A stretch of DNA of 33,438 bases from Bauldia sp. (GTDB lineage: Bacteria; Pseudomonadota; Alphaproteobacteria; Rhizobiales; Kaistiaceae), in the NCBI RefSeq assembly GCF_020442045.1, contig NZ_JAGRLA010000182.1, positions 1-33,438 on the forward strand. The letters are read 5' to 3'. The notes under the pieces were generated by a model. It was not told where the DNA came from. It saw only the letters and a program-made list of their open reading frames with translations, and did no database searches. Below, in pieces: positions 23,903 to 31,223 of the stretch (positions are counted from its first letter, which is position 1; every line of letters begins with the position of its first letter). The translations under genes and the position numbers were made by a program.

Positions 23903-24922
23903 TCAGCCTGCCGGCGTCGGCGCCGGGAAGGTCCAAGAGCCATCGAGGATTTCCGGCCGCGGTTCGTAGAGGCGGATCGCGTAGTTCCAGCCAGGCGTGA
24001 TCGGGATGCAGTTCACACGTCCGTCCCCGCAGCCGCCGAAGTTGATCGTGTAGGAGCCGTCCGCGTTCGGCATCGCCGAGGTGTTGTTGTAGCTGTTCCG
24101 GCCGAGGTCGTTGGGCTCCAGATAGCCATCGGCGTTGTAGACGGTGATCGACCAGAACGCGTCCACCGGTACGTCCTTCACGGTGACCGTGTGGGGCGTC
24201 TCGCCGTCATTCTCGCCGACGCCTTCGATGATGGCGGTCGCCGTGCCGGCCGGTTGGCCCGCCCAGCCCGCCATGGTGCCGACCAGGTGGTCGATGGGGT
24301 CGACCTCGTCCTTGCGGCCGAAGGCGCGGGACGCATCGAAACCAACCGCGGCCGCCAGATCGCTCACGGCCTTCCGGGCCTCCGCCAGGCTCTCGAGGTC
24401 CCAGTCCGGCGCCTCGAACGGCCCGTCTCCGCCGCCGCTCAAGGCGATGCCATCCTGGGTGGCGTGCGCCGATGCGAGATCGTGCGGATCGGCGGCGTCA
24501 ACGAAGGTGCGGAACAGGACGAAGGCGAAGCGCGTGCCGACCTCGTCCTCGGTCAGTTCGTAGGTTCCCGGCGACGACTCCACGAAACTGAAATGGTCCT
24601 GGTTGATCACCAGCATGGACTGAAAGCGGTCTCCGACCTCCGGCAGCGTGATCGTCGCCGGCTCGGCCAAATCCAGCACGACAGCGGAGTAAAGCGTGTC
24701 CTGGTTGGCGCGGATGATCGGTTGCGGTTCGTCGGCCGACACCAGCTCGCGCTCATGGACCAACTCGCCCAACCCGATCTTGTTGGCCGCCAGATTGGCC
24801 CGGAACATGGTGTCGGATTCGGCGCGCACGAGGTTCTGGATCGTAACCTCCTCGGACGATGCGGCCACCGGGGCGAGCAGGGCCAGAGCGGCCGCGATGC
24901 CGACGAGCATAGTATTCGTCAC
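23903..24922 (-). CDS. Exported DUF1254/DUF1214 protein
   Basis: The 339-residue protein has an N-terminal signal peptide (MLVGIAAALALLAPVAASSEE). The DUF1254 part has EPQPIIRANQDTLYSAVVLDL and FQSMLVINQDHFSF. The DUF1214 part is at the C-terminus (FWSITVYNADGYLEPNDLGRNSY; ITPGWNYAIRLYEPRPEILDGSWTFP). These proteins are widespread in proteobacteria, periplasmic or secreted, and of unknown biochemical function. The start is GTG 24922 with GGGAGGA just upstream. It is transcribed divergently from the DUF3604 operon, sharing a 222-bp regulatory region. Confidence 0.92.
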   Translation of the reverse strand: MTNTMLVGIAAALALLAPVAASSEEVTIQNLVRAESDTMFRANLAANKIGLGELVHERELVSADEPQPIIRANQDTLYSAVVLDLAEPATITLPEVGDRFQSMLVINQDHFSFVESSPGTYELTEDEVGTRFAFVLFRTFVDAADPHDLASAHATQDGIALSGGGDGPFEAPDWDLESLAEARKAVSDLAAAVGFDASRAFGRKDEVDPIDHLVGTMAGWAGQPAGTATAIIEGVGENDGETPHTVTVKDVPVDAFWSITVYNADGYLEPNDLGRNSYNNTSAMPNADGSYTINFGGCGDGRVNCIPITPGWNYAIRLYEPRPEILDGSWTFPAPTPAG

Positions 24923-25004
24923 GGATTCCTCCCGTCTTTGTCTGCGCCTTCTCCGCTCGGAGAATGGGGAAGAATTTTGGGCATGCCTTGATGCAAATCA
25001 GTGT

Positions 25005-25022
25005 CCGCCATCGTCATGGCGG
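25005..25022. repeat. Inverted repeat IR1 in the DUF1254/DUF3604 divergent region
   Basis: CCGCCAT (25005-25011), 4 bp, ATGGCGG (25016-25022): a perfect 7-bp inverted repeat. It resembles IR3 at 25105-25118 in its CCGCCA arms. It could be an operator or an RNA hairpin. Confidence 0.45.
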
Positions 25023-25068
25023 CATCATTGCGATTCGACGGACTTCGTCTTTGGTGCAAAATAGGTCC

Positions 25069-25086
25069 GACAAATAAGCATTTGTC
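25069..25086. promoter_or_regulatory. AT-rich operator-like palindrome IR2 between divergent genes
   Basis: GACAAAT (25069-25075), AAGC, ATTTGTC (25080-25086): a perfect 7-bp inverted repeat in an AT-rich island of a GC-rich region. A possible DUF3604 promoter overlaps it: CCGACA (25067-25072), 18 nt, then TATTAA (25091-25096). It would suit a dimeric regulator. The regulator is not identified. Confidence 0.5.
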
Positions 25087-25104
25087 ATTGTATTAAGGGA
25101 TGAT

Positions 25105-25118
25105 CCGCCATCTGGCGG
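25105..25118. repeat. Inverted repeat IR3 upstream of the DUF3604 gene
   Basis: CCGCCA (25105-25110), TC, TGGCGG (25113-25118): a perfect 6-bp inverted repeat downstream of the presumed promoter. It is therefore likely in the mRNA leader, 26 bp before the start codon. Its arms match those of IR1. Confidence 0.4.
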
Positions 25119-25144
25119 GAAAAGGCCAAACCGGGAGGCTTCCG

Positions 25145-27097
25145 ATGGCGATTCGTGTCGAGCATATGGCCGCGGCCGCGGTTCTGATTTCTTGCCTGGC
25201 GGTCCAGGGAGGGGCATCGGCGCAGGATGTCGACACCGCCATGGATTCGGGAACCTTCGACAAGGCGACCGCCGAAAGGGCCTTTCCCGCCGGGCGGCCC
25301 TATTCGCCATGGGCGGGCCGCAACTTCCCGACCCGGCCGCTTTTCGGCGATACCCACCTCCACACGTCCTTCTCGATGGATGCCGGCGCGTTCGGCGCCC
25401 GGCTCGGGCCGCGCGACGCCTACCGCTTCGCCAAGGGCGAGGAGGTCATGGCGTCGTCGGGTCAGCCGGTGAAGCTGTCGCGACCCCTCGACTTCCTCGT
25501 CGTCGCCGACCATTCCGACAACATGGGCTTCTTCCCCGACCTGCTTGCCGGAAAGCCCGAAATCCTCGCCGACCCGACGGGACGGCGCTGGTACGACATG
25601 GTCCAGTCGGGCGACGGCGCCACCGCGGCGCTCGAGATCATCAGCGCCTTCTCGCAGGACAAGTTCCCGCCGGCGCTGCTCTACACCCCGGATTCGCGCG
25701 CCTATAAATCGGCATGGGACGAGACGATCGACGCCGCCGAGGAGGCCAACGAACCCGGCCGGTTCACCGCCTTCATCGGCTACGAATGGACCTCGAATAC
25801 CGGCGGCAACAACCTCCATCGCAACGTGATCTTCCGCGACAACGCGGACAAGGCCGACCAGGTGGTGCCCTATACGGTCTATCCGCCCGGCAGCGACAAC
25901 CCCCGCGACCTGTGGAAATGGATGGATGCCTACGAGGCCAAGACCGGCGGCAACGTCCTGGCGATCGCCCATAACGGCAACCTGTCGAACGGCCGCATGT
26001 TCCCGATGATCGAGCCGGGCACCGACAAGCCGCTCGACCGGGAATACGCGGAGACCCGGGCCAAGTGGGAGCGGCTCTACGAGGCGACCCAGATCAAGGG
26101 CGACGGCGAGACCCATCCCTTCCTGTCGCCGAATGACGAGTTCGCCGACTTCGAGACCTGGGACAAGGGCAACCTCGACCTCAGCGTCAAGAAGACGCCG
26201 GAGATGCTCCAGTACGAATATGCCCGCGAGGCGCTCAAGAACGGCCTGAAGCTCGAGGCCGGGCTCGGCGTCAATCCCTACAAGTTCGGCATGATCGGCT
26301 CGACCGACGCCCATACCGGCCTCGCCGCCGTCGCCGAGGACAATTACTTCGGCAAGACGTCGGCCATGGAGCCCAATCCCGAGCGGCTGACGAAGCCCTT
26401 CGTCGAGAGCAAGAACGGGACGATCTTCGAGTGGGAGACCTCGGGTTCCGGCTACGCCGCGGTCTGGGCGAAGGAGAATACCCGGCAGGCGATCTTCGAC
26501 GCCATGGAGCGTCGGGAGACCTACGCGACGACCGGGCCGCGGATGGTGGTCTGGCTCTTCGGCGGGTTCGACTTCACCGCCGATGACGCCAATACCCGCA
26601 CCCCGGCCATCACCGGCTACACCAAGGGCGTGCCGATGGGCGGCGACCTTCGCGACGCGCCGGACGGCAAGGCGCCGAGTTTCCTGGTCGCAGCGCTCAA
26701 GGACCCGATCGGCGCCAACCTCGATCGCTACCAGATCGTCAAGGGCTGGCTCGACGACGCGGGCGAGCTGCACGAGCAGGTCTATGACGTCGCCTGGTCG
26801 GGCGATCGCGAGCCCGGCGCCGACGGCAAGGTTCCAGCGGTCGGCAGCACGGTCGATGTCGAGAATGCCACCTGGACGAATACCATCGGTGCGCCGGAAC
26901 TGATCGCGGTGTGGTCCGACCCGGACTTCGATGCCTCGCAGCGGGCCTTCTATTACGGGCGCGTGATCGAAATCCCGACGCCGCGCTGGACCGCCTATGA
27001 CGCCGCCAAGTTCGGGGTCGAACCACTCGAAGGCACGACGATGACGCTCCAGGACCGCGCCTATACCTCGCCGATCTGGTACACGCCATCGGAGTAG
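25145..27097 (+). CDS. Secreted DUF3604 protein (PHP-like metal-dependent hydrolase fold)
   Basis: The 650-residue protein has a signal peptide (hydrophobic residues ~8-20, likely cleaved near ASA-Q27). After it comes a large domain of the DUF3604 family. Its motifs resemble the metal ligands of PHP phosphoesterases: FGDTHLHTSFSMDAG (H71, H73), DFLVVADHSDN (D122-H123), AIAHNGN (H276) and GSTDAHTG (D388, H390). Late blocks (RRETYATTGPRMVVWLFGGF; YYGRVIEIPTPRWTAYDA; DRAYTSPIWYTP) are family-typical. ATG 25145 is chosen because it starts a proper signal peptide and has GGGAGG 6 nt upstream; an in-frame ATG at 25100 is less likely. The activity is unknown. It heads a four-gene same-strand set. 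Confidence 0.9.
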   Translation: MAIRVEHMAAAAVLISCLAVQGGASAQDVDTAMDSGTFDKATAERAFPAGRPYSPWAGRNFPTRPLFGDTHLHTSFSMDAGAFGARLGPRDAYRFAKGEEVMASSGQPVKLSRPLDFLVVADHSDNMGFFPDLLAGKPEILADPTGRRWYDMVQSGDGATAALEIISAFSQDKFPPALLYTPDSRAYKSAWDETIDAAEEANEPGRFTAFIGYEWTSNTGGNNLHRNVIFRDNADKADQVVPYTVYPPGSDNPRDLWKWMDAYEAKTGGNVLAIAHNGNLSNGRMFPMIEPGTDKPLDREYAETRAKWERLYEATQIKGDGETHPFLSPNDEFADFETWDKGNLDLSVKKTPEMLQYEYAREALKNGLKLEAGLGVNPYKFGMIGSTDAHTGLAAVAEDNYFGKTSAMEPNPERLTKPFVESKNGTIFEWETSGSGYAAVWAKENTRQAIFDAMERRETYATTGPRMVVWLFGGFDFTADDANTRTPAITGYTKGVPMGGDLRDAPDGKAPSFLVAALKDPIGANLDRYQIVKGWLDDAGELHEQVYDVAWSGDREPGADGKVPAVGSTVDVENATWTNTIGAPELIAVWSDPDFDASQRAFYYGRVIEIPTPRWTAYDAAKFGVEPLEGTTMTLQDRAYTSPIWYTPSE

Positions 27098-27208
27098 GCG
27101 TGGTATGATGCCCGGCATGCGCGGCGGCGATGACGCTCGTCGCCGGGGAGGGGCTCCGGCGACGGCAGCCGAAGGCGACGACGCGCGGTGGCAATGGAGG
27201 CAACAGCC

Positions 27209-27502
27209 ATGGACACGATCATCAACCTGATCATTCAAGTCGTCGCCGGGGCGCTTGGCGGCAACGCCGTCGGCAAGAGCGCGAAGAACCTGTCGCTCGG
27301 CGGCGCCGGCGACACCATCGCCGGGGCGATCGGCGGCCTCGGCGGCGGGCAGATTCTCGGAGCCCTCGTTCCGGCGATCTCCGGCGCCGCCGGGGGCGGG
27401 CTCGACATCGGGTCGATCGTCGGCCAGGTGGTCGGCGGCGGGGTCGGCGGGGCGATCCTCACGGCGATCGTCGGGGCGATCAAGAAAGCGATGGCGAAGT
27501 AG
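27209..27502 (+). CDS. Small glycine-rich hydrophobic protein
   Basis: The 97-residue protein consists almost wholly of Gly, Ala, Val, Leu and Ile. It has an N-terminal hydrophobic helix (MDTIINLIIQVVAGALGG), repeated Gly-zipper-like stretches (AGAIGGLGGGQILGALV; GGGVGGAILTAIVGAI) and a basic tail KKAMAK. It belongs by appearance to a family of small proteobacterial proteins often left hypothetical or carrying a spurious DNA-methyltransferase label; no methyltransferase motif is present. ATG 27209 is supported by GGAGG 8 nt upstream. It lies between the DUF3604 and PPIase genes (111 and 21 bp gaps). It could be a membrane-inserting or self-assembling peptide, but this is inference. Confidence 0.82.
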   Translation: MDTIINLIIQVVAGALGGNAVGKSAKNLSLGGAGDTIAGAIGGLGGGQILGALVPAISGAAGGGLDIGSIVGQVVGGGVGGAILTAIVGAIKKAMAK

Positions 27503-27523
27503 CGGAGCAACGGAGCCGGGCCC

Positions 27524-28414
27524 TTGAACGCATTTCGCCGGCTCGTCGCGGAGCCGCTGTTCCAGTTCCTGGTCATCGGTGTCCTGCTGTTCGGCGGCTA
27601 CAGGCTGCTTCAGGAGCGCGAGGGCGGTCCGGAACCCGAGACGATCGTCGTGTCGTCGGGGCGGATCGCCCAGCTCGCCGAAATATTCTCGCGCACATGG
27701 CAGCGGCCGCCGACGCCCAACGAGATGAGCGGACTGGTCGATACCTTCGTCAAGGAAGAGATCTTCTATCGCGAGGGGCGCAAGCTCGGCCTCGACGAGG
27801 ACGACACGGTGTTCCGGCGCCGGCTGCAGCAGAAGATGGAATTCCTGATGGAGCCGAGCCCGGCGGATCTCGCTCCGGGCGAGGGCGAGCTGGAGGCGTT
27901 CCTCGCCGCGCACCGGGAGGCCTACCGCCTGCCGGCGCAGATGGCTTTCGTGCAGGTCTTCGTCGATCCGCGAAAGCATGACGATGCATCGGCCGAAGTG
28001 GAGCGTCTCCTCACCGCGCTGCGAAACGGCGGCGGTGACGTCGATCCAACCACCCTCGGCGACAGGACGCTGCTCCCGGCGGCAATGCCGCTGACCTCCG
28101 AGCCACGGATCGGCGCGACCTTCGGCGAGGACTTCGCGAGGGCACTCGCGACCGGCCCGGCCGGCGAATGGACCGGCCCGCTCCGCTCGTCCTTCGGCCT
28201 CCATATCGTGCGGATCGACGAGCGCCAGGCGGCGCGCGATCCCGAGCTTGCCGAGGTCGCCGGTTTCGTCCGCCGCGACTGGGAAGACCAGCGCCGCCGC
28301 GAGATCGCCGCCGAGCGCTACGGGCAGCTTCGCGCGCAGTATACGGTGATCGTCGAGGACGCGCCGAGGGAGCAGTCGGCCAGCGTCGATACGAAAAAGC
28401 GGGCCGTCCAGTGA
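27524..28414 (+). CDS. Membrane-anchored parvulin-type peptidyl-prolyl isomerase
   Basis: The 296-residue protein has one N-terminal membrane anchor (EPLFQFLVIGVLLFGGYRLL, residues ~10-29). It then has a SurA/PpiD-like helical segment (NEMSGLVDTFVKEEIFYREGRKLGLDEDD) and a parvulin-like domain ending in WTGPLRSSFGLHIVRIDE. It would act in the periplasm as a folding factor. The parvulin core is divergent and its catalytic quality is uncertain. The start is TTG 27524 with GGAG 8 nt upstream. Its stop overlaps the HupE start (GTGA), so the two are translationally coupled. Confidence 0.88.
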   Translation: MNAFRRLVAEPLFQFLVIGVLLFGGYRLLQEREGGPEPETIVVSSGRIAQLAEIFSRTWQRPPTPNEMSGLVDTFVKEEIFYREGRKLGLDEDDTVFRRRLQQKMEFLMEPSPADLAPGEGELEAFLAAHREAYRLPAQMAFVQVFVDPRKHDDASAEVERLLTALRNGGGDVDPTTLGDRTLLPAAMPLTSEPRIGATFGEDFARALATGPAGEWTGPLRSSFGLHIVRIDERQAARDPELAEVAGFVRRDWEDQRRREIAAERYGQLRAQYTVIVEDAPREQSASVDTKKRAVQ

Positions 28415-29400
28415 CCCGGCTCAGGCCCATCCTGCTGCTGGTGGCGCTTCTCGGCCTGTCGCAGGCGGCCATCGCCCATGAGTTGCGGCCGGCCTTTCTC
28501 GAGCTGATCGAGACCGCGCCGGACCGCTTCGACGTGTTGTGGAAGGTGCCGGCGCGGGGCGAGGCGCGTCTCGCCCTCGATGCGACGCTGCCGGAAAGCT
28601 GCACGGAGACCGGGCCGCGGACGGTCACCGATACCGGCATCGCGGTGTCGAGCCGCTGGAGCGTCGCCTGCGAGGGAGGGCTCGCCGGCCGGACAATCGC
28701 GATCGGTGGGCTCCGGGCGACCTATACCGATGTGTTGCTGCGCATCGAGGCCATCGACGGCGTCCAGCAGTCGGCGCGGCTGACGCCGGACAATCCGGGC
28801 TACGTCGTGCTTGCGGCGCCGTCGACCTTCGACACCGCGCGGACCTATCTTGTGCTCGGCGTCGAGCACATCCTGCTTGGCATCGACCACCTGCTCTTCG
28901 TGCTGGCGCTGCTTCTCCTGATCCGCAACCTCAGGACCCTGATCGAGACGATAACCGCCTTCACCGTCGCCCACAGCATCACGCTCGCCGCGGCGGCGCT
29001 GGGCTGGGCCGTCGTGCCGCAGCCGCCGATCGAGGCGGCGATCGCGCTCAGCATCGTCGTCGTCGCCAGCGAGATCGTTCGCGCCGGCCGCGGCGCGACC
29101 GACCTGTCGATCCGGTTTCCCTGGCTGATCGCCTTCCTCTTCGGGTTGCTCCACGGCTTCGGCTTCGGCGGCGCGCTGCGTGACATCGGCCTGCCGCAAA
29201 AGGACGTTCCGCTGGCGCTCTTCACGTTCAATCTCGGGGTCGAGGCGGGCCAGCTCCTCTTCGTCGCCGCCGTGCTGGCCGTGCTCGCCGCGGTCCGGGC
29301 CCTGGTCGCGGCGCCGCTGCCGAGGGCGCGCATGGCGGCCGCCTATGGGATCGGCGCCGTCTCCGCCTTCTGGTTCGTTCAACGGGTGTTGAGCTTCTGA
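28411..29400 (+). CDS. HupE/UreJ-like membrane protein with periplasmic N-terminal domain
   Basis: The 329-residue protein has a signal peptide (PILLLVALLGLSQAAIAHE) and an extracytoplasmic beta-rich domain of about 120 residues. A C-terminal six-helix HupE/UreJ domain follows, with its His-rich motifs LGVEHILLGIDHLLFVLAL, FTVAHSITLA and FGLLHGFGFGGALRDIGLP. Classical HupE proteins import Ni2+. This long form, in a cluster with no hydrogenase or urease genes, may handle another metal or have another role. The GTG start at 28411 overlaps the PPIase TGA by 4 bp. Confidence 0.9.
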   Translation: MTRLRPILLLVALLGLSQAAIAHELRPAFLELIETAPDRFDVLWKVPARGEARLALDATLPESCTETGPRTVTDTGIAVSSRWSVACEGGLAGRTIAIGGLRATYTDVLLRIEAIDGVQQSARLTPDNPGYVVLAAPSTFDTARTYLVLGVEHILLGIDHLLFVLALLLLIRNLRTLIETITAFTVAHSITLAAAALGWAVVPQPPIEAAIALSIVVVASEIVRAGRGATDLSIRFPWLIAFLFGLLHGFGFGGALRDIGLPQKDVPLALFTFNLGVEAGQLLFVAAVLAVLAAVRALVAAPLPRARMAAAYGIGAVSAFWFVQRVLSF

Positions 29401-29472
29401 GCCGGTGGCCCGCCGGCCGGCGCGGAGCGGGGATCGCGGCGGCGGTCGCGTGCTTCCGCGGCCATTCCGGTT

Positions 29473-29514
29473 TTGACCTGGATTAAAGCCGCGGTGAAAC
29501 GGGTCGGCTAGGAC
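29473..29514 (+). promoter_or_regulatory. FNR/FixK-like box and -10 upstream of the PFOR operon
   Basis: TTGAC-CTGG-ATTAA (29473-29486) matches 8 of 10 positions of the FNR/Anr/FixK consensus TTGAT-N4-ATCAA. A possible -10 (TAGGAC, 29509-29514) places the start near 29521, which puts the box centre at about -41.5, the usual position for a class II activator site. The rest of the gap 29401-29539 is GC-rich with no gene. Confidence 0.5.
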
Positions 29515-29539
29515 TCGCCCTCCAAGGGGAGTGAGGCGG

Positions 29540-31213
29540 ATGAGCCTGATACCGAAGGATCTGACACCGGTCCTCCAGGCGACGATGCAGAAGGGCGCGG
29601 GCGCCCAGCGCTGGCAGCGGCCGACCTGGGTCGACCACCTGCCGCCCTGCAATGCCGCCTGTCCGGCCGGCGAGAATATCCAGTCCTGGCTGGCGCTGGC
29701 GCGGGAGGGGAATTTCGAGGCCGCCTGGCGGACGCTGGTCGCCGACAACCCGATGCCGGCGGTCCACGGCCGGGCCTGCTATCACCCCTGCGAGACGCGC
29801 TGCAACCGCAAGGATCTCGACGAGGCGGTGCTGATCCACGCGGTCGAGCGCTTCCTCGGCGACCGCGCCGCCGGGGAGGGCTGGGCGGTGACGCCGGGTC
29901 CCGATACCGGCAAGCGGGTGCTGGTCGTCGGGGCGGGACCCGCCGGCCTCTCCTGCGCCTGGCATTTGCGGCGGCTCGGCCACGCGGTCGAGATCCGCGA
30001 CGCGATGCCCGAGCCCGGCGGCATGCTCCATTATGGAATCCCCGCCTATCGCCTGCCGCGCGCCGACCTCGCCAAGGAGGTCGCCCGGATCAGGGCGATG
30101 GGCGTGACCTTCACCATGAACACCAGGGTCGACGACATCGAAGCCGCGGTCGAGTCCGGCGGGTTCGATGCCTGTTTCGTCGCGATCGGCGCGCAGGCCG
30201 GCAACCATCTCGACATTCCGGCCGCCGACGGCAGCAAGATGGTCGACGCGATCCGGCTGTTCGAGGATATCGAGGCGGGCCGCGCGCCGCAGCTTGGCCG
30301 CGTCGTCGGCGTCATCGGCGGCGGCAACACGGCGATGGACGCGGCCCGCGTCGCCAAGCGACTGGGGGCGGAAGAGGCGATCCTGATCTACCGCCGCGAC
30401 CGCGAGCATATGCGGGCCGACCCCTATGAGGCGGACGAGGCCTTCCTCGAAGGGGTCAAGGCGCAGTGGCTGACCAACCCGGTCCGCTTCGGTTCGGAGG
30501 GCGTCACGGTCGAGGCGATCGAGCTCGGCGAGGACGGCTCGCTCAACCCGACCGGGCGGCTCGAGACGCTGCCGGTCGACGCGCTGGTGCTGGCGCTCGG
30601 CCAGCATGCCGAGCTCGACGTCCTGCGCAAGGTCGATGGCGTCGCGATCAGTGCGCGCGACACGGTGCTGGTCGATGCCGGAATGATGACCGGCCGGGCG
30701 GGGATCTTCGCCGGCGGCGACGTGATCGGCGGGCTGATGACGATGACCGCGGCGACCGGACACGGCAAGAAGGCGGCGCGCTCGATCGACGCGTGGCTTC
30801 GTGGCGGGCATCTCGAGGCGCGGGAGAAACCGCCGCCGGTCGACTTCGACATGCTCAACCTGCCGCTCTTCCTCGATGCCGGCCGTTCGCAGATGAGCGC
30901 CTTGCCCCTGGAAGCGCGGTCGGGCTTCGCCGAGGTGGTCGCCGGGATCAGCGATCGCGAAGCGCGCTACGAATCCGACCGCTGCCTTTCCTGCGGCAAC
31001 TGCTTCGAATGCGACAACTGCTTCGCCGCCTGTCCGGAACAGGCAGTGGTCAAGCTCGGCAAGGGGCGGAAATACACGGTCAACCTCGACCTCTGCACCG
31101 GCTGCGCGGTCTGCTACGACCAGTGCCCCTGCCATGCGATCGAGATGGTCGAGGACGTGGCGGCGCTCGCCGGCGATGCGCGCCGGCCGCTTCGCTTCAA
31201 GGCACGGCCGTGA
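29540..31213 (+). CDS. GltD-like FAD/NAD(P)H oxidoreductase with ferredoxin-type Fe-S domain
   Basis: The 557-residue protein resembles the small subunit of glutamate synthase. It has an N-terminal Fe-S helical domain (CNAACPAGENIQSWL; ACYHPCETRCNR), an FAD loop (VLVVGAGPAGLSCAWHL), GGMLHYGIPAYRLPR and an NADPH loop (GVIGGGNTAMDAARVAKRLG), with GIFAGGDVI closing the FAD site. A C-terminal extension carries two Cys clusters, CLSCGNCFECDNCFAACP and CTGCAVCYDQCPC, of the ferredoxin type. Adjacent to PFOR (10-bp gap), it probably shuttles electrons between ferredoxin and NAD(P)H. ATG 29540 is preferred over GTG 29531 because AGGGGAG lies 9 nt upstream of it. No large glutamate-synthase subunit is in the window. 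Confidence 0.9.
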   Translation: MSLIPKDLTPVLQATMQKGAGAQRWQRPTWVDHLPPCNAACPAGENIQSWLALAREGNFEAAWRTLVADNPMPAVHGRACYHPCETRCNRKDLDEAVLIHAVERFLGDRAAGEGWAVTPGPDTGKRVLVVGAGPAGLSCAWHLRRLGHAVEIRDAMPEPGGMLHYGIPAYRLPRADLAKEVARIRAMGVTFTMNTRVDDIEAAVESGGFDACFVAIGAQAGNHLDIPAADGSKMVDAIRLFEDIEAGRAPQLGRVVGVIGGGNTAMDAARVAKRLGAEEAILIYRRDREHMRADPYEADEAFLEGVKAQWLTNPVRFGSEGVTVEAIELGEDGSLNPTGRLETLPVDALVLALGQHAELDVLRKVDGVAISARDTVLVDAGMMTGRAGIFAGGDVIGGLMTMTAATGHGKKAARSIDAWLRGGHLEAREKPPPVDFDMLNLPLFLDAGRSQMSALPLEARSGFAEVVAGISDREARYESDRCLSCGNCFECDNCFAACPEQAVVKLGKGRKYTVNLDLCTGCAVCYDQCPCHAIEMVEDVAALAGDARRPLRFKARP

Positions 31214-31223
31214 GGGGCGGGCG

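Noticed and set aside
25085..28204. Long minus-strand open frame opposite the DUF3604-PPIase genes
   Set aside because: Shadow of real genes on the plus strand; no recognisable domain.
29401..29420. GC-rich hairpin after the HupE gene as terminator
   Set aside because: GCCGG/CCGGC pairing is short and expected at this GC content; no T-run.
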